Source: Thiotrichales bacterium (lineage in GTDB: Bacteria; Pseudomonadota; Gammaproteobacteria; UWMA-0217). From it: a stretch of DNA of 6,078 bases. Under the pieces are notes generated by a model. It was not told the origin of the DNA, did not search any database, and was given only the letters and a program-made list of their open reading frames with translations. Below are positions 1-5,617 of the stretch, one piece after another; the stretch's first letter is position 1, and the number at the start of each line of letters is the position of its first letter. The DNA is taken from contig JANTGD010000230.1 in the NCBI GenBank assembly GCA_024763135.1, forward strand, positions 1-6,078, given 5' to 3'. Position numbers and translations under genes: made by a program.

Positions 1-1
1 A

Positions 2-1504
2 GGTCGTTGCAACCTTCGCTTTGATGACACGAACCCCGCCAAAGAGGAGGAGGCGTTTGTTGAAGCCATTAAAAACGATGTCCAGTGGCTGGGTTATGAA
101 TGGGACGCCCTGCGCTTCGCTTCTGACTATTTTGAACAATTATATGGATACGCCGTTGAGCTGATCGAGAAGGGGCTGGCGTATGTCTGTGAACTCAATG
201 CCGAAGAAACCCGTGAATACCGCGGTACGCTGAAGGAGCCCGGTAAGAACAGCCCCTATCGTGATCGCAGCGTGGAAGAGAATCTGGAGCTGTTTGCCAG
301 TATGCGCGCCGGTGCCTTTGAAGATGGCAGCAAGGTATTGCGCGCCAGGATCGACATGGCTTCGCCCAATATGAACCTGCGCGATCCTGTCCTCTATCGC
401 ATTCGACGTGGCTTGATTCATCACCAGACGGGCGACGCCTGGTGTCTCTATCCTATGTACGACTATACCCATCCGATTTCAGATGCGATTGAAGGTGTGA
501 CTCATTCCCTGTGCACACTGGAATTCGAAGATCACCGGCCGCTTTACGACTGGGTTCTGGACAACATCAGCATCGGTTGTCATCCACAGCAAATCGAGTT
601 CTCCCGGCTCAACCTGCAATACACGGTCACGAGCAAGCGCAAGCTCACACAGCTGGTGACTGAGGGGCTCGTCGACGGCTGGGATGATCCACGAATGCCG
701 ACGATTGCCGGGTTGCGCAGAAGAGGATATACCCCGGCATCGCTTCGCGAATTCAGCCGTCGAATTGGTGTTACGAAATCGGAAAACAGTGTCGAGATGG
801 AAATGCTCGAAAGCTGCATCCGTGAGGAACTCGACTCAAGTGCTGCCAGGAGAATGGTGGTCCTGCGCCCGTTGAAACTTACCCTCACGAACTATCCTGA
901 GGATCAGGTCGAACAGCTCAGCGCAGCTAACCACCCCAAGGATGAGTCCATGGGGCAGCGCGAAATCCCATTTACACGCGAGATCTACATCGATCGGGAA
1001 GACTTTATTGAAGTTGCACCAAACAAGAAGTGGAAACGCCTCGTCTCAGGTGGTGAAGTGCGTTTGCGCTACGGCTACGTCGTGCGCTGTGATGAAGTCA
1101 TCAAGGACGAAGCGGGTAATATCGTCGAACTCATTGGCAGCTACGACCCCGACACCCTGGGCAAGAACCCCGAAGGCAGAAAGGTCAAAGGTGTTATCCA
1201 CTGGGTATCCGCAACCCGGGGCAAGCCCGCCGTAGTGCGCCTCTACGACCGCCTGTTCTCCCACCCTGCACCAGACACCGACAAAGAAGTCGAAGACTGG
1301 AAGGAACATCTCAATCCAGCCTCGCTAGTCGTCTGCCCGGATGCGCTGGCAGAACCTTCATTAGCCGTTGAAGACGCCACAAAACGCTATCAATTTGAGC
1401 GCGAAGGATACTTCTGGCCCGATACCACTTCCACGGCAGAGGCATTGGTTTTTAATGAGATTGTGGGTTTGAGGGATTCGTGGGGGAAAGCAGCTAACAC
1501 TTAG
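2..1504 (+). CDS. glnS: Glutaminyl-tRNA synthetase, 5'-truncated by window
   Basis: Cytoplasmic class I aminoacyl-tRNA synthetase that charges tRNA-Gln with glutamine using ATP. The reading frame is open from base 2 and gives 500 residues ending in TAG. By comparison with remembered E. coli GlnRS (about 554 aa), roughly the first 60 residues, including the HIGH motif, lie before the window. Visible landmarks: RFDDTNP at the window start (active-site region after the Rossmann half), YRGTLKEPGKNSPYRDRSVE, the acceptor-binding part DMASPNMNLRDPVLYRI, YPMYDYTHPISDA, SRLNLQYTVTSKRKL with the KMSKS-type loop at 626-640, and GWDDPRMPTI. The C-terminal half matches the two anticodon-binding beta barrels (EIYIDREDF, GGEVRLRYGYVV, KVKGVIHWVS, FEREGYF). 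The Thr in VTSKR is also the residue I recall from Pseudomonas GlnRS, so it is not a defect. The gene is intact to its stop. The first in-frame ATG in the window (272) is internal and not the real start. Confidence 0.98.
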   Translation, partial: GRCNLRFDDTNPAKEEEAFVEAIKNDVQWLGYEWDALRFASDYFEQLYGYAVELIEKGLAYVCELNAEETREYRGTLKEPGKNSPYRDRSVEENLELFASMRAGAFEDGSKVLRARIDMASPNMNLRDPVLYRIRRGLIHHQTGDAWCLYPMYDYTHPISDAIEGVTHSLCTLEFEDHRPLYDWVLDNISIGCHPQQIEFSRLNLQYTVTSKRKLTQLVTEGLVDGWDDPRMPTIAGLRRRGYTPASLREFSRRIGVTKSENSVEMEMLESCIREELDSSAARRMVVLRPLKLTLTNYPEDQVEQLSAANHPKDESMGQREIPFTREIYIDREDFIEVAPNKKWKRLVSGGEVRLRYGYVVRCDEVIKDEAGNIVELIGSYDPDTLGKNPEGRKVKGVIHWVSATRGKPAVVRLYDRLFSHPAPDTDKEVEDWKEHLNPASLVVCPDALAEPSLAVEDATKRYQFEREGYFWPDTTSTAEALVFNEIVGLRDSWGKAANT

Positions 1505-1520
1505 ACTCAGGAAATTAAAA

Positions 1521-1548
1521 AGCCGCTCAGTGATTATACTGAGCGGCT
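1521..1548 (-). terminator. Rho-independent terminator reading leftward, at glnS 3' end
   Basis: A perfect 10-bp stem, AGCCGCTCAG (1521-1530) with CTGAGCGGCT (1539-1548), encloses an 8-nt loop. On the minus strand it is followed by TTTTT-AATTTCC (1521 down to 1511), the classic U-tract. On the plus strand the sequence after the stem is GAATTGGTGG with no T-run, so it is mainly a minus-strand terminator. It lies 88 bp past the stop of the leftward primase-helicase gene and can end that operon today. It also sits four bases beyond a CCA-like end, the arrangement expected after a tRNA or tmRNA gene, so it may originally have belonged to such a gene. It may only weakly stop glnS transcription. 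Confidence 0.85.
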
Positions 1549-1551
1549 GAA

Positions 1552-1586
1552 TTGGTGGGGCCGTGGGACGCCGGTTTGGTTCCCAC
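1552..1586 (-). other. tRNA/tmRNA-like 3'-end remnant, candidate att site
   Basis: Read on the minus strand this ends in GGCCCCACCA, like an acceptor 3' strand, discriminator and CCA, and runs directly into the terminator at 1521-1548. A 5-bp T-stem-like pair, TGGGA (1564-1568) with TCCCA (1581-1585), starts 11 bases in from the CCA, the same offset as the T-stem in the intact ssrA at 5119. The loop is 12 nt rather than the canonical 7. No matching 5' acceptor strand (GGGGCCG) or anticodon arm is present on the purL-proximal side, so it is not a working tRNA gene. It shares TTGGTGG (1552-1558) with the ssrA 3' end (5118-5124). Best reading: the displaced or degenerate 3' end of a tRNA or ssrA gene left by integration. 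The pattern is suggestive, not conclusive. Confidence 0.45.
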
Positions 1587-1635
1587 AATAGGAACTGAAT
1601 TAATCCCTCAATTGCTTTAGTAAGCCAATGCAGGT

Positions 1636-4065
1636 CTATGCTTGCGCAGGAGCTTCGGAACCCTGTTTGTCAGAAGCTAGCAGAAACTCGGTTGACAATT
1701 GGTCTTGTTCAGGCGCTGCACCATTGAACGAAATTTGATATCCCATTGCCTTATAGCTTTTCTCCCGTTTGTTGAACATTCGTTGCAACATAGGGTGTGA
1801 GTAATCGACATAATCGTAAATGGTGACACGGTCTTTGCCATCCGAATCTCGGTGAATACGCCCGGCATACTGGGCCAGTGAACCTTTCCATGCAATGGGC
1901 ATGGCTAAGAACAGCGTGTCTAGTCTTGGCAAATCAAAACCTTCGCCCACATACTTGCCAGTGGCAACGACGACCTGCGCGGTGGGTAGCTGTTCCTCAA
2001 CGGCCTTACGCTCAGGCGCTCGCATTGCGCCTTTTAAAACGACTGAATCGATATCTCTATCGAGTAGCATGGCATTGATTGTCTCAGCATGTTCTCTGCG
2101 TTCTGTCAGAACTATTGGGTGTTTTGATTGTTCAAGGCAGGCTGAAATATCATTGATTATTCTTTGCGTTCTCTCATCATTCTCCATGATCCATCGATAA
2201 GCGTCTGAGATTTTAGGCCGTTCTTCTGAATTGATTAATTGCCCTGGAGGGTGGTCATAGAGTTGGTGAACAACGACTTGTTGCTCAAACTTTTTTTCTG
2301 TTGTGCTTTTAACCTTGTGACGAATAGGCCCTGCGGCCATAAAGATGATTTTCTGGTGGCCATCCTGTCGTTCGGGGGTGGCGGTCAAGCCGAGTACATA
2401 TTTGGCTCGAACTTCGTTTAACACCATTTCAAAGCGCGGCGCCGAAACGTGATGGCACTCATCAACGATCACATGTCCATAATCTTGAACGATCTCAGAT
2501 ACGGTGTTGTCCTTTTTGTTGATTAGACTTTGATAGGTTGCGATGTCGACGACACCCGTTGGCTTTTTCTTGCCGCCGCCGATGATGCCGACATCGGCAT
2601 CAGGTAAAAACGATTTTAATCGTTCTTTCCATTGGTCGAGCAGTTGTCTACTGTGTACTAAAATTAGCGTGTTGGCTTTGCGCTTAGTAATCATGCCAAT
2701 AGCGGTAACTGTTTTACCAAATGCAGTCGGTGCATGCAGAATACCAGCATCGTGCTTACTCATGGCGCGCACTGCTGCTTGCTGATTCTTTCTAAGCTTG
2801 ACGAGTGACTTGGTGGCTTTAAGTTTAGTGCCACGTTCACGCTGATCGTCTAATTGAACTTCGATCTGATTCTCGGTTAACAACTCTAGCGCTTGGTCTA
2901 AGCAACCGCGAGGTATTGCCAAGTAGCCTTGCTCAATTCGAGCACATGAGATAAATCTCGGAATACCATGAGTTGAAAACCGTAGTGCCTGTGTTTTAAA
3001 GAATACAGGGTTTGAAAAGCTCGCGAGTCGCCTTAACCTTGCTGCTAATGCGCTCGGTAATTCGCTTAAATCAAAATAAACATGATTTGCGAGAGTGACG
3101 GATATCTTTTTCGGTGGGTTTTCCAATAAGAGCGGTGTTGCCTTGGCGGTCATCTCCCAGGGTGGGCGATTCTCTACAATCTCTTGTTCTTTAAATAACG
3201 CAGAATTTGGTGAAATCTGTCTCAGTAACTTTGTCAGTCTGCTGTGTGAAATAGACTCCATATTAGATAGGTGTTGCCATTGGTCCTGGATGACATTAAG
3301 TTCGTTATCGACAAAGGAGCTATTGCCAGATAGGCGTGCTTCTTTTTGAAGCGGTAGAGCGATTAAATTTCCAAATCCGCCTTCGGGTAAAATATCCTGA
3401 TTGGGGAAAAGGCGATCATAGGAATCAAACGATAGATTCGGATAGAATTCCATCGCTTTGTCGAGTAGTCCAAACCCCAATAGCCTAGCTTCTTTGGCTG
3501 GCACTTTCTCGTTGAAGAAAATCCAAAGGTGTGCGCCATTGCCGGAACGTGAAATCTCAATGGAATGTGGTATTTCAAAGTTCTGGCAAGCCTTCGACAT
3601 TGCTTTCACTTCTTCTTGCCATTGGCCTTTATCAAAATCGGCCGCAAGGATGTAGCAGGTATTGTCGTGCGTTAAAGGATAAAGACCAACGACTTGCTGC
3701 CCAGCTAAGTGGCGATAAATGATTTGGTCATTTAATTCTGTGAATTGCCGGTGATTACAGTCCTGACATTTTATGCGCGGCTTGTGGCAAATGCCTTGTA
3801 CCCACTCATTATTGCAGGCAACAGAGTAACCACTGCGACCTTGTTTGTTTTGCCAGCGGTTTGCAAAAATATCGGTTCGGCCTCTAAACAATCCTCTAAA
3901 AATAACAATCTTTTGTTCTGGTGAATATAGGGTCGAGTCAGATATATCTGATGGGGGCTGTTGAAGTTGCTCTCTGAGTGCTAGAAGTTGCTTTTTCTCC
4001 TGTTCAAGCGCAACAAGCCGAGAGTCAATCTCGGCAATACTCTGGAAACCTTCATGTTTAAGCAT
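1636..4065 (-). CDS. TOTE-type archaeo-eukaryotic primase fused to SF2 helicase
   Basis: An 809-aa cytoplasmic protein, probably part of a predicted defence (biological conflict) system. Domains in order: a short Leu/Glu/Lys/Gln-rich coiled coil (about 10-36); a primase of the archaeo-eukaryotic (AEP) fold (about 50-270) with a Cys cluster C84, C93, C100, C103 that may bind zinc, the metal-binding pair D143-F-D145, and SGNGAHLW (174-181) carrying the SxH-like His179; a linker with YLAIPRGCLD (381-390); then a DEAH-like SF2 helicase with Walker A APTAFGKT (445-452), Walker B DECH (535-538), TAT (561-563), GEGFD (707-711) and QYAGRIHR (732-739). Family knowledge: AEP domains of this type fused to helicases are named after TOTE conflict systems; their chemistry is little known. 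All expected motifs are intact and no nuclease domain is visible. The ATG overlaps the end of higA by 8 nt (ATGCTTAA) and has no clear Shine-Dalgarno sequence, implying translational coupling. Primase activity is inferred from motifs only. Confidence 0.9.
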   Translation of the reverse strand: MLKHEGFQSIAEIDSRLVALEQEKKQLLALREQLQQPPSDISDSTLYSPEQKIVIFRGLFRGRTDIFANRWQNKQGRSGYSVACNNEWVQGICHKPRIKCQDCNHRQFTELNDQIIYRHLAGQQVVGLYPLTHDNTCYILAADFDKGQWQEEVKAMSKACQNFEIPHSIEISRSGNGAHLWIFFNEKVPAKEARLLGFGLLDKAMEFYPNLSFDSYDRLFPNQDILPEGGFGNLIALPLQKEARLSGNSSFVDNELNVIQDQWQHLSNMESISHSRLTKLLRQISPNSALFKEQEIVENRPPWEMTAKATPLLLENPPKKISVTLANHVYFDLSELPSALAARLRRLASFSNPVFFKTQALRFSTHGIPRFISCARIEQGYLAIPRGCLDQALELLTENQIEVQLDDQRERGTKLKATKSLVKLRKNQQAAVRAMSKHDAGILHAPTAFGKTVTAIGMITKRKANTLILVHSRQLLDQWKERLKSFLPDADVGIIGGGKKKPTGVVDIATYQSLINKKDNTVSEIVQDYGHVIVDECHHVSAPRFEMVLNEVRAKYVLGLTATPERQDGHQKIIFMAAGPIRHKVKSTTEKKFEQQVVVHQLYDHPPGQLINSEERPKISDAYRWIMENDERTQRIINDISACLEQSKHPIVLTERREHAETINAMLLDRDIDSVVLKGAMRAPERKAVEEQLPTAQVVVATGKYVGEGFDLPRLDTLFLAMPIAWKGSLAQYAGRIHRDSDGKDRVTIYDYVDYSHPMLQRMFNKREKSYKAMGYQISFNGAAPEQDQLSTEFLLASDKQGSEAPAQA

Positions 4066-4426
4066 GTGCTTGTGGTGGCTTGATCAGAGACTCAGCTGGA
4101 ATACCCAAGCCCTCATGCAGCTTCCAGATCATTTTTAGTGTAAGTGAACGTTTATGGTTGAGGATCTCATAGACTCTATTGCTTTTACCAATCATTGGCT
4201 CAAGGTCTTTTACGGTTAATCCCTTACGCTCCATCTCAAATTTGATGGCTTCAACAGGATCAGGCAGTTCCATAGGGAAATGCTTGGCCTCATAAGCTTC
4301 GATAAGCGTGACCATGACATCCAGCTTTTCGCCTTCAGGTGTGTCAGGGCCAGCCATCATCAGACTTTCAATTTCTTTTAATGCCGCTCGGTAGTCGGCA
4401 TCAGTTTTAATCGGTTTGATGTTCAT
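4058..4426 (-). CDS. higA: HigA-family antitoxin, HTH repressor
   Basis: A 122-aa protein of the COG5499/HigA type: an N-terminal helical part (about 1-50) ending in KHFPMELPDPVEAIKFEME, then an Xre-like helix-turn-helix (about 57-116) with the family pattern LTVKDLEPMIGKSNRVYEIL, NHKRSLTLKMI and LHEGLGIPAESL. Such proteins bind and neutralise the partner toxin and repress the shared promoter. It is preceded by a strong Shine-Dalgarno sequence, GGAGG (4434-4438), seven bases from the ATG, and lies 17 bp after the toxin stop. Toxin-before-antitoxin is the usual order for higBA. Its last bases hold the start codon of the primase-helicase, so antitoxin translation probably drives helicase translation. 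The likely operator is the palindrome at 4759-4775. The symbol is by family; I cannot tell this from close paralogues. Confidence 0.92.
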   Translation of the reverse strand: MNIKPIKTDADYRAALKEIESLMMAGPDTPEGEKLDVMVTLIEAYEAKHFPMELPDPVEAIKFEMERKGLTVKDLEPMIGKSNRVYEILNHKRSLTLKMIWKLHEGLGIPAESLIKPPQAHA

Positions 4427-4433
4427 AGTTATT

Positions 4434-4438
4434 CCTCC
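4434..4438 (-). promoter_or_regulatory. Strong ribosome binding site of higA
   Basis: GGAGG on the minus strand, seven bases ahead of the higA ATG (4426). It contrasts with higB, which appears to have no leader, and with the helicase, which has no visible Shine-Dalgarno sequence. The antitoxin is therefore probably the best-translated of the three genes, as toxin-antitoxin control requires. Confidence 0.85.
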
Positions 4439-4443
4439 GGCAA

Positions 4444-4746
4444 TTAAATAGTTTGTACATCAATTTTGTCGTACTGCGCATGGGTGCCTATGAATCGGAT
4501 GTACACCACACGATAGGCATAGTTGATCCAAACGACTAGTCGGTACTTGTTGCCCGCAATATTGAAAACCGCACGCCCATCTTTGAGGATGCTGGCATTT
4601 CTGAAATCCTGCTTTACATCAGCTGGTGCGCTCCAGTCAGCCGCTAAGGCATGTCGATACCAAGCAAGCGTAGGCTCTTTCGCATCCATGTATTCCGGGT
4701 GTTCTTCCCAGAAAGTTTTCAGTGTCGATAGGGCAATGATTCTCAT
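4444..4746 (-). CDS. higB: HigB-family toxin, ribosome-dependent mRNA interferase
   Basis: A 100-aa protein beginning MRIIALSTLKTFWEEHPEYMD, in the usual size range and form of HigB toxins of the RelE superfamily (PF09907 type). Family hallmarks: TLAWYRHAL (26-34), ADVKQDFRNAS (42-52), the strand pair FNIAGNKYRLVV (61-72) and the signature IRFIGTHAQYDKID (83-96). The family cleaves mRNA on translating ribosomes; candidate active-site residues include K67, R69, R84 and H89, though I cannot assign them firmly. A longer frame can be read from a TTG at 4782, but that codon overlaps the promoter -35 box and adds 12 residues outside the family, so I choose the ATG at 4746. The predicted transcript begins at about 4746-4747, leaving no room for a Shine-Dalgarno sequence. 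First gene of the higB-higA-primase/helicase operon; no inactivating change seen. Confidence 0.9.
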   Translation of the reverse strand: MRIIALSTLKTFWEEHPEYMDAKEPTLAWYRHALAADWSAPADVKQDFRNASILKDGRAVFNIAGNKYRLVVWINYAYRVVYIRFIGTHAQYDKIDVQTI

Positions 4747-4753
4747 AGAGTTA

Positions 4754-4782
4754 ATGATAGTCCCAAAACGGGACTTGTTCAA
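4754..4782 (-). promoter_or_regulatory. Promoter of the higBA/primase-helicase operon
   Basis: On the minus strand: -35 TTGAAC (4782-4777), a 17-bp spacer, and -10 TATCAT (4759-4754). This is a good sigma-70 match with ideal spacing. Transcription is expected to begin about 7-8 bases downstream, at 4747 or the A of the ATG at 4746. The spacer is almost entirely the palindrome annotated separately, so a bound repressor would exclude RNA polymerase. Confidence 0.75.
4759..4775. promoter_or_regulatory. Palindromic operator between -35 and -10, probable HigA site
   Basis: AGTCCC-AAAAC-GGGACT: perfect 6-bp arms with a 5-bp centre. It fills the spacer of the toxin-antitoxin promoter and overlaps the first base of the -10 box, the expected place for autorepression by the HigA dimer or HigBA complex. 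It also lies 31 bp upstream of the divergent HTH gene and could affect that gene too. Assignment to HigA rather than the HTH protein is inference. Confidence 0.7.
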
Positions 4783-4793
4783 CTAAAATATAC

Positions 4794-4798
4794 AGGAG
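4794..4798 (+). promoter_or_regulatory. Ribosome binding site of the small HTH gene
   Basis: AGGAG seven bases before the ATG at 4806. It fixes the start there rather than at the second in-frame ATG (4827). No convincing plus-strand promoter could be found in the 59-bp divergent region. Confidence 0.8.
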
Positions 4799-4805
4799 AA
4801 TAAAT

Positions 4806-5006
4806 ATGATTGAATATCAGCCACTTATGACGCAAAGAGAGTTATGTAATCGTTGGCAGGTAAGCGAGGCGACACTGGAGCGATGGCGATCTGAGGGCAT
4901 TGGCACAATTTACGTGAAACTGGGCGGTCAGGTCAGATACAGGCGAGAAGATGTGCTGGAGTATGAGGCCAGTTGCTTGAGAAGGAGTACATTTGAAGCT
5001 GTTTGA
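4806..5006 (+). CDS. Small MerR/excisionase-like HTH DNA-binding protein
   Basis: A 66-aa protein. Residues 10-31 (QRELCNRWQVSEATLERWR and following) form a helix-turn-helix, followed by a wing-like KLGGQVRYRREDVLEYE (38-54). This is the HTH_17/AlpA/excisionase-like fold common on prophages and integrative elements, where such proteins bend DNA at attachment sites or regulate element genes. It is transcribed divergently from the higBA operon and sits between that operon and the ssrA 3' end, close to where an excisionase would be expected. No integrase accompanies it. It could be a relic directionality factor, a regulator of the islet, or an orphan. Its target is unknown; the inverted repeat at 5020-5064 and the palindrome at 4759-4775 are candidates. 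Confidence 0.85.
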   Translation: MIEYQPLMTQRELCNRWQVSEATLERWRSEGIGTIYVKLGGQVRYRREDVLEYEASCLRRSTFEAV

Positions 5007-5019
5007 TGGTGAGTTAGTA

Positions 5020-5064
5020 CGCAACTTCCCGCATCAGCCCTAAATTCCTGATAGTAAAGTTGCG
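5020..5064. repeat. Interrupted inverted repeat beside ssrA
   Basis: Outer arms CGCAACTT (5020-5027) and AAGTTGCG (5057-5064) are perfect 8-bp complements. Inner arms ATCAG (5033-5037) and CTGAT (5048-5052) are also complementary, with small mismatched internal segments and a 10-nt loop. It begins 13 bp after the HTH gene stop and ends 11 bp before the ssrA terminator. There is no T-run of note on the plus strand, so it is a poor terminator for the HTH gene. It could be a recombinase/excisionase arm site or a structured 3' end. Confidence 0.6.
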
Positions 5065-5075
5065 GTTTAATAAAA

Positions 5076-5108
5076 AGCCCTAATGGCCGGCGAGGGCTCA
5101 TTAGGGCT
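5076..5108 (-). terminator. Rho-independent terminator of ssrA
   Basis: The stem AGCCCTAATG (5076-5085) with CATTAGGGCT (5099-5108) extends inward by GCC/GGC around a bulged base. On the minus strand it is followed by TTTTTATTAAACC. It starts ten bases past the CCA end of tmRNA. Its design parallels the terminator at 1521-1548, but the stem sequence differs. Confidence 0.92.
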
Positions 5109-5118
5109 ATTTACAATT

Positions 5119-5477
5119 TGGTGGAGGCGGCGGGGATCGAACCCGCGTCCGCGAGCCCTCTACTGTTGGTACTACATGCTTAGTTTCGTCTTTTAATTTA
5201 GCTTGCCGAACTCCGACGAACAGGATTTCGGTTTGCGAGCCTGAGTTAGAGTTTAGCGGATTGACCTAAGGCGTATCGCACCGCGATCTTGTGATAGTTA
5301 CGCCTGAGTCGGACGCACAAGCACGAGCCGGTCAGACGTTAGCAGGCTTAAGCTGCTAAGGCGTAGTTATCGTCGTTTGCAACTATAACAATACAGCTGG
5401 ATAGTTTACGAGGCTGCGCTGTCACCTCGGCATGCACCGCGAGCTTTGTAACCCACGTCGAAGCCAATGTCGCCCCC
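5119..5477 (-). ncRNA. ssrA: Transfer-messenger RNA (tmRNA)
   Basis: About 359 nt, acting with SmpB to rescue ribosomes stalled on broken mRNA. The 5' end GGGGGCGACATTGGCTTCGA and the 3' end with T-arm GCGGGTTCGATCCCCGC and CCTCCACCA are both present. The 7-bp acceptor stem GGGGGCG/CGCCTCC has a G-U at the third pair, the alanine identity signal. The internal message at 5380-5348 reads ANDDNYALAA-stop, a normal gammaproteobacterial degradation tag. The conserved GGTGCATGCCGAGG, CCTCGTAAA and ACTAAGCATGTAGTACC blocks are also there. CCA is encoded. The 3' end of ssrA is a common integration target, and the accessory genes lie immediately beyond it. The gene looks fully functional. Confidence 0.98.
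5348..5380 (-). other. tmRNA tag-peptide reading frame
   Basis: Eleven codons, GCA to TAA, encoding ANDDNYALAA. The resume codon is GCA (Ala), matching the alanine charged on tmRNA. The YALAA end is the ClpXP/ClpAP degradation signal. Confidence 0.95.
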
Positions 5478-5617
5478 TTAAATCTTCAGGCTGCTTGATA
5501 GCGGCCCGACGGATGACATCAATTAAGGAGTATGGGGGCTACGCTCTGGTTTTTCAATGCGGGAATTCGGCGATTCCGGTATGATTCGCGGTTTTTCCGT
5601 ATTACATCCCATCATCT
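5478..5617. other. 140-bp spacer between ssrA and purL
   Basis: Holds the ssrA promoter and must hold the purL promoter, which I could not place convincingly. TATGAT (5580-5585) is a possible -10 but has no good -35 at the right distance. GGTTTTTC occurs twice (5549-5556 and 5590-5597), and GGAAT/ATTCC (5562-5566 and 5573-5577) forms a small inverted repeat. No match to an E. coli-style PurR box was seen. Confidence 0.5.
5495..5522 (-). promoter_or_regulatory. Probable ssrA promoter
   Basis: On the minus strand: -35 TTGATG (5522-5517), a 16-bp spacer, and -10 TATCAA (5500-5495). Initiation about 7 bases on would give a precursor with a short leader (roughly ten bases) before the mature 5' G at 5477, consistent with RNase P trimming. 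Confidence 0.6.

Noticed and set aside
140..472. 110-codon minus-strand frame inside glnS
   Set aside because: Antisense shadow of a conserved glnS segment.
626..640. VTSKR in place of VMSKR in the GlnRS signature loop
   Set aside because: The same variant is recalled from Pseudomonas GlnRS, so it is normal variation.
1361..1588. 75-codon minus-strand frame across the end of glnS
   Set aside because: It overlaps glnS and runs through the terminator and tRNA-like remnant; the protein looks unstructured and unrelated to any family I know.
4747..4782. TTG-initiated N-terminal extension of the toxin (12 extra residues)
   Set aside because: The TTG coincides with the -35 box, the extension overlaps the operator and is absent from the family; MRII at 4746 is the natural N-terminus.
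1505..5118. CRISPR array, IS element or integrase within the islet
   Set aside because: No regularly spaced repeats, no transposase or recombinase motifs in any frame read.
5580..5585. TATGAT as purL -10 box
   Set aside because: No acceptable -35 hexamer at 16-18 bp; kept only as a remark in the spacer entry.
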